Origin: Microbacterium mitrae
GTDB lineage: Bacteria > Actinomycetota > Actinomycetes > Actinomycetales > Microbacteriaceae
Assembly (NCBI RefSeq): GCF_008017445.1
Contig: NZ_VRSW01000001.1
Span: forward strand, 744,001-808,000
Length of the DNA stretch: 64,000 nucleotides
Direction of reading: 5' to 3'
Below are positions 60,996 to 64,000 of this stretch, piece by piece (the stretch's first letter is position 1; every line of letters begins with the position of its first letter). The notes beneath the pieces were generated by a model. The model was given only the letters and a program-made list of their open reading frames with translations, had not been told where the DNA came from and did not search any database. Made by a program: the position numbers and the translations under genes.

Positions 60996-61874
60996 GTGCC
61001 CGATGCAACTGTGAGCGACACCAAATTGGTGTCTCCCGGCGGCCAATCTGGCCTGTTCGATGTCTTTAGGCGACGGTACCTCCTCAGCCTCATCATCAAG
61101 AAAGAGGTGGGGCTGCGTTATCGCGGCTCGGCCTTTGGCTGGCTGTGGTCTTATGTCAAGCCGCTCATCCAGTTCTTGGTCTTCTTCTTCGCCCTCGGCG
61201 TGTTCATGGGCATGAACCGGGCGATCGAGTTCTACCCGATTTACCTGCTGGCTGGTATCACCGTCACGACGTTCTTTAACGAAGCGTTCATGAACGGCAC
61301 GCGTTCCCTCATTGACAACGCGGCCCTCATCAAGAAGATCTACTTCCCGCGGCAGATGTTCCCGATCGCATCCACACTGGTCGCACTCGTCAATACGATC
61401 CCGCAAATCATCGTTGTCGCTATCATCGCGATCTTCTTCGGCTGGACCCCGTCCTTCCTCCACATCGCGGCCATCGTTGCGGGACTGATCATCATCATCA
61501 TGCTCGCCACCGGCCTTGGCATGCTGTTCGGTGCGATCAACGTCACGTTCCGCGATGCCCAAAGCTTCGTCGAAATCATCACCATGATCTCGGTGTGGGC
61601 CTCCCCCGTCATGTACAAGTGGACGATGGTGGCATCCGAGGTTCCGAACTGGCTCTTCCAGCTCTACCTCCTCAACCCCATCACCGTGGCGGTGGAGCTC
61701 TTTCACTACGGTCTCTGGATTCCGCTCGGCCCCGAAACAGCCGGCGTTGCCGACACCACCATCCCCGAGCTCGGTATGCACGCCTTGATCGCCTTCATCA
61801 TCGCGATCGTTGTTCTCATCTGCGGCGAACTCGTCTTCCGCCGTCTGGAGGGTCGTTTTGCCCAAGACCTCTAA
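60996..61874 (+). CDS. wzm: Polysaccharide ABC exporter permease (second Wzm)
   Basis: 292 aa from a GTG at 60996 with GGTGAAGGAT upstream. ABC-2 type permease with six membrane segments (FLVFFFALGVFMGMN, IIVVAIIAIFFGWTP, AFIIAIVVLICGELVFRR). Partner of the Wzt below and distinct from the exporter at 35959: the two permeases share only the family layout, so this locus has two glycan export routes. Probably exports the polymer made by the operon to its left. Confidence 0.92.
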   Translation: MPDATVSDTKLVSPGGQSGLFDVFRRRYLLSLIIKKEVGLRYRGSAFGWLWSYVKPLIQFLVFFFALGVFMGMNRAIEFYPIYLLAGITVTTFFNEAFMNGTRSLIDNAALIKKIYFPRQMFPIASTLVALVNTIPQIIVVAIIAIFFGWTPSFLHIAAIVAGLIIIIMLATGLGMLFGAINVTFRDAQSFVEIITMISVWASPVMYKWTMVASEVPNWLFQLYLLNPITVAVELFHYGLWIPLGPETAGVADTTIPELGMHALIAFIIAIVVLICGELVFRRLEGRFAQDL

Positions 61875-62598
61875 TGCCACGCTCCCCCGCATCGTCGTCG
61901 ACGACGTGCACAAGTCGTTCCGCCTGCGCCACACGCACTCCATCAAAGAGACCGCGATGGCCGCGATCAAGCGCAAGAAGCTGACCAGCGACTTTCACGC
62001 ACTCAACGGCGTCTCGTTCGAAATTGGCGAGGGCGAAGCCGTCGCACTCATGGGCTTCAACGGCTCCGGCAAGTCAACGATGCTCAAGATGATCTCGGGA
62101 GTCATCTCCCCCGACACCGGCAAGGTGCAAACCCGCGGGCGCGTCGCCGGCCTCATCGAAGTCGGTGCAGGTTTTCACCCCGACCTGTCCGGCCGCGAAA
62201 ACATCTTCCTCAACGCCGCCATCCTCGGCATGAGCAAAAAAGAGACCGAAGCGGCGTACGAATCCATCGTCGAGTTCAGCGAGATCGAGCAGTTCATTGA
62301 CACCGAGGTCAAGCACTACTCCTCGGGTATGTTTCTGCGCCTCGCGTTCTCCGTCGCGATCCACACCGAGCAAGACGTGCTGCTGATCGACGAGATCCTC
62401 TCGGTCGGCGATGAGCCGTTCCAGCGCAAGTGCATCGCACGCATCCGCGAAATGCACGCCGCAGGCAAGACACTCGTGGTGGTCTCTCACGACCTCAACA
62501 TGGTCGCCGACCTCTGCGAACGCGGCATCGTGCTGCGCGATGGCAAGGTGCGCTTCGACGGCGAATCACACGAGGCCGTCGCCGTCATGCGCGAGTAG
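61858..62598 (+). CDS. wzt: Polysaccharide ABC exporter ATPase (second Wzt)
   Basis: 246 aa from a TTG at 61858 that overlaps the wzm stop by 17 bases and has GGAGGG upstream. Walker A GFNGSGKST (about residue 65), signature YSSGMFLRL, Walker B VLLIDEILSVGD and the switch His in VVVSHDLNM. Like the first Wzt it lacks a C-terminal sugar-binding domain. Drives export with the permease upstream. Confidence 0.92.
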   Translation: MPKTSNATLPRIVVDDVHKSFRLRHTHSIKETAMAAIKRKKLTSDFHALNGVSFEIGEGEAVALMGFNGSGKSTMLKMISGVISPDTGKVQTRGRVAGLIEVGAGFHPDLSGRENIFLNAAILGMSKKETEAAYESIVEFSEIEQFIDTEVKHYSSGMFLRLAFSVAIHTEQDVLLIDEILSVGDEPFQRKCIARIREMHAAGKTLVVVSHDLNMVADLCERGIVLRDGKVRFDGESHEAVAVMRE

Positions 62599-62622
62599 CC
62601 GCGCCCCAGCACCCCAAGCAGG

Positions 62623-62656
62623 CACCGGAACCACAAAAGAGACACCGGAACCACAA
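62623..62656 (+). repeat. 14-bp direct repeat in the convergent intergenic region
   Basis: CACCGGAACCACAA occurs twice, 20 bases apart, between the second Wzt and the convergent glycosyltransferase gene. Two short hairpins (CCGCGG arms at 62686-62704) also lie here. No gene in 62599-62713. Confidence 0.5.
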
Positions 62657-62713
62657 GCCGCGCAAGCGTGGGTCGCGTCGCGAAACCGCGGAGCCTCACC
62701 GCGGCAGCAGAAC

Positions 62714-63814
62714 CTACAGTTCGGCGTGCAGCTGCCACACCTGCTCGGCCGCGCTCTGCCACGAGTAGGCGCGCCCGCGGTCGCTGGAAAGCACCCGCAG
62801 ACGCTCGGCCTCGTCGCCGACAGCCTGCGCGACGGCATCCTTGAGGTCGCTGGCAGCAACAACCAATCCACCGTCGCCAACCACCTCACGGTGCAGCGCG
62901 CTGTCTGTTGCCACCACGGGAATGCCGAGCCGCAGCGCCTCGATGATCCGCCACGGCCACGCCACGCGCGAACCCGCAAACACCGCAACGTCGGCTCGGT
63001 CCATCACCGCGGCCCGGTCTGCGGCATCCATCACGCCACGCACGTGCACATGACGCTGCGCAATCCCGGCGGCCTCAGCCATATCGGCGATCTGTGGTTC
63101 CGTACCCTCTGCGGCACCCACAATCACCACGTCACGCTCGGCAGTCACGCCACCCGCCGCGCCCGCCAGAGCATCCGCAATGTCTGCTGGCGGCATGTCG
63201 TCAATCGGAACCACCACAAACGATGCCGGAATATTGTGGTCGCGGAGGCGAGCGACGGCGTCGCTCGGAACCACAAAGCGCGAGGGCGCCGCCCCGGCGA
63301 TGACGCGAATACGCTCGCCGAATCGGTGGCGCTCGCTGAGCTTTTCGGCGAGCGCGAAGCTCGGCACCACGATCGCGTCAGCATGCTTGACGGCGCGCTT
63401 CAGCATCGCGCGCGTCCACAGGCGCTGCGTCTTCGTCATGCTGGCCTTGGATTCCCACGCGTCGTAGTTCCACAGCGTGACAACGGTTTGATCGCCGCGA
63501 TTCGCCCGGTCATGGCGCACGAGCGGCGCCATCAGCGAGGCCGAATGGATCAACCCGCCGCCGACGGTTCCGCTGATACCGAGCTGCCACGACGCCGCCA
63601 ACTCGCGCCGCCCAAACCCCACGGGTTGCACTTCACGCAGCCCAGAAAAGGATGAGGCGAGGTGTTCATCACCGCTCGGCACGATCGCCGCCACATCGCA
63701 CCCACGCGGGGTCGACGCAATGAGCGCTTGCAAAAGATCACCACTGGCCTGTTCGAGGTCAGCATCGGTTGGCGCGACCAGCTGGTCGGCAACGAAGCGA
63801 AGCGTCACACCCAT
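62714..63814 (-). CDS. Glycosyltransferase, GT4-like
   Basis: 366 aa. GT-B fold: a donor-domain segment VAVFAGSRVAWPWRIIEALR then LGIPVVATDSALHREVVG, with the GT4-type Glu in IIEALR, and an acceptor-side HADAIVVPSFALAEKLS. The ATG at 63814 (MGVTLRFVADQLV) starts the recognisable fold; the frame stays open 12 codons further. Convergent with the second exporter operon. Probably part of the same glycan pathway. Confidence 0.85.
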   Translation of the reverse strand: MGVTLRFVADQLVAPTDADLEQASGDLLQALIASTPRGCDVAAIVPSGDEHLASSFSGLREVQPVGFGRRELAASWQLGISGTVGGGLIHSASLMAPLVRHDRANRGDQTVVTLWNYDAWESKASMTKTQRLWTRAMLKRAVKHADAIVVPSFALAEKLSERHRFGERIRVIAGAAPSRFVVPSDAVARLRDHNIPASFVVVPIDDMPPADIADALAGAAGGVTAERDVVIVGAAEGTEPQIADMAEAAGIAQRHVHVRGVMDAADRAAVMDRADVAVFAGSRVAWPWRIIEALRLGIPVVATDSALHREVVGDGGLVVAASDLKDAVAQAVGDEAERLRVLSSDRGRAYSWQSAAEQVWQLHAEL

Positions 63815-63836
63815 ATCGCTATGCTGGCGCACGCGC

Positions 63837-64000
63837 CTAGCCTTCACCACCCTCGTCTTCTGGCGCGGCGGGGTGCAGCGTGTCTTGCATCATCTGCTGA
63901 ATCGCGGCATAGTCCGGGTAATCGGGGTCAACCAGCGGCGGAACCAGCTCGATCGAAACCATCTCCAACTGCTGCGACTTCTCGGCAAGGCCCGCGAGCT
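63837..64000 (-). CDS. C-terminal fragment of an unidentified protein, cut by window edge
   Basis: 53 codons and the stop are present. The tail reads LAGLAEKSQQLEMVSIELVP, then PPLVDPDYPDYAAIQQMMQD and an acidic end. It overlaps the start region of the downstream glycosyltransferase by 13 bases at most and is in an open frame to the window edge. The family cannot be told from this piece. Confidence 0.5.
   Translation of the reverse strand, partial: LAGLAEKSQQLEMVSIELVPPLVDPDYPDYAAIQQMMQDTLHPAAPEDEGGEG

Overview
This window looks like a chromosome segment of a high-GC Gram-positive actinobacterium, most likely Microbacteriaceae. The evidence is the mtrA-mtrB-lpqB operon, a WhiB regulator, Rv3235-family, DUF3499, DUF5719 and DUF1025 genes, an actinobacterial SecA, frequent GTG/TTG starts, and many start codons lying 6-9 nt after a TANNNT hexamer (leaderless-type promoters). 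I saw no tRNA, rRNA, transposase, phage gene or CRISPR array. No gene-free stretch exceeds 300 bases; the longest is the whiB upstream region (30509-30739).

Left third (1-30.5 kb), housekeeping and envelope: a Tad/Flp-type pair (ParA/MinD-like ATPase, truncated at the edge, and a SAF-domain protein); an excisionase-type HTH protein; an unknown two-repeat protein; an Rv3235-family protein; an AlaA-type aminotransferase; secA; a PadR regulator with an AT-hook-like tail; a coiled-coil protein; hpf; a ComF-type phosphoribosyltransferase; lpqB-mtrB-mtrA; a five-gene operon (membrane protein, DUF4129, DUF4350, MoxR, DUF58); a Fur/PerR-like regulator coupled to a catalase; an aquaporin; a SpoIIM-like protein divergent from an RDD protein; DUF3499; a DUF1025 protein; DUF5719; a 947-aa membrane glycosyltransferase; and whiB.

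Right part (30.7-64 kb), one large cell-envelope glycopolymer locus: two O-antigen-ligase/polymerase-type proteins, a GlfT1-like glycosyltransferase, a membrane-anchored Thr/Pro-rich protein, a first Wzm/Wzt exporter, an OafA-SGNH acyltransferase, a 30-codon micro-ORF, UDP-galactopyranose mutase, a second acyltransferase, a dTDP-rhamnose operon (rmlA, rmlB, fused rmlC-rmlD), a secreted 12-repeat LGFP protein with a lysozyme-like head, a polyprenyl-phosphate glycosyltransferase with DUF2304 and flippase-like partners, a GT4 enzyme, a third acyltransferase, a dTDP-rhamnose 4-epimerase-like enzyme, GT2 and GT4 enzymes with a DUF6541 membrane protein, a second Wzm/Wzt exporter, and another glycosyltransferase.

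Read together, the right part can supply galactofuranose and L-rhamnose (perhaps 6-deoxy-L-talose), assemble chains on a lipid carrier, export them through two separate ABC systems, decorate them with acyl groups, and place an LGFP protein on the wall. The pairing of a GlfT1-like enzyme with Wzm/Wzt and glf parallels mycobacterial galactan export. Most 'unusual' observations are local: repeats, micro-ORFs, a variant active-site motif, hexamer bias and promoter geometry.
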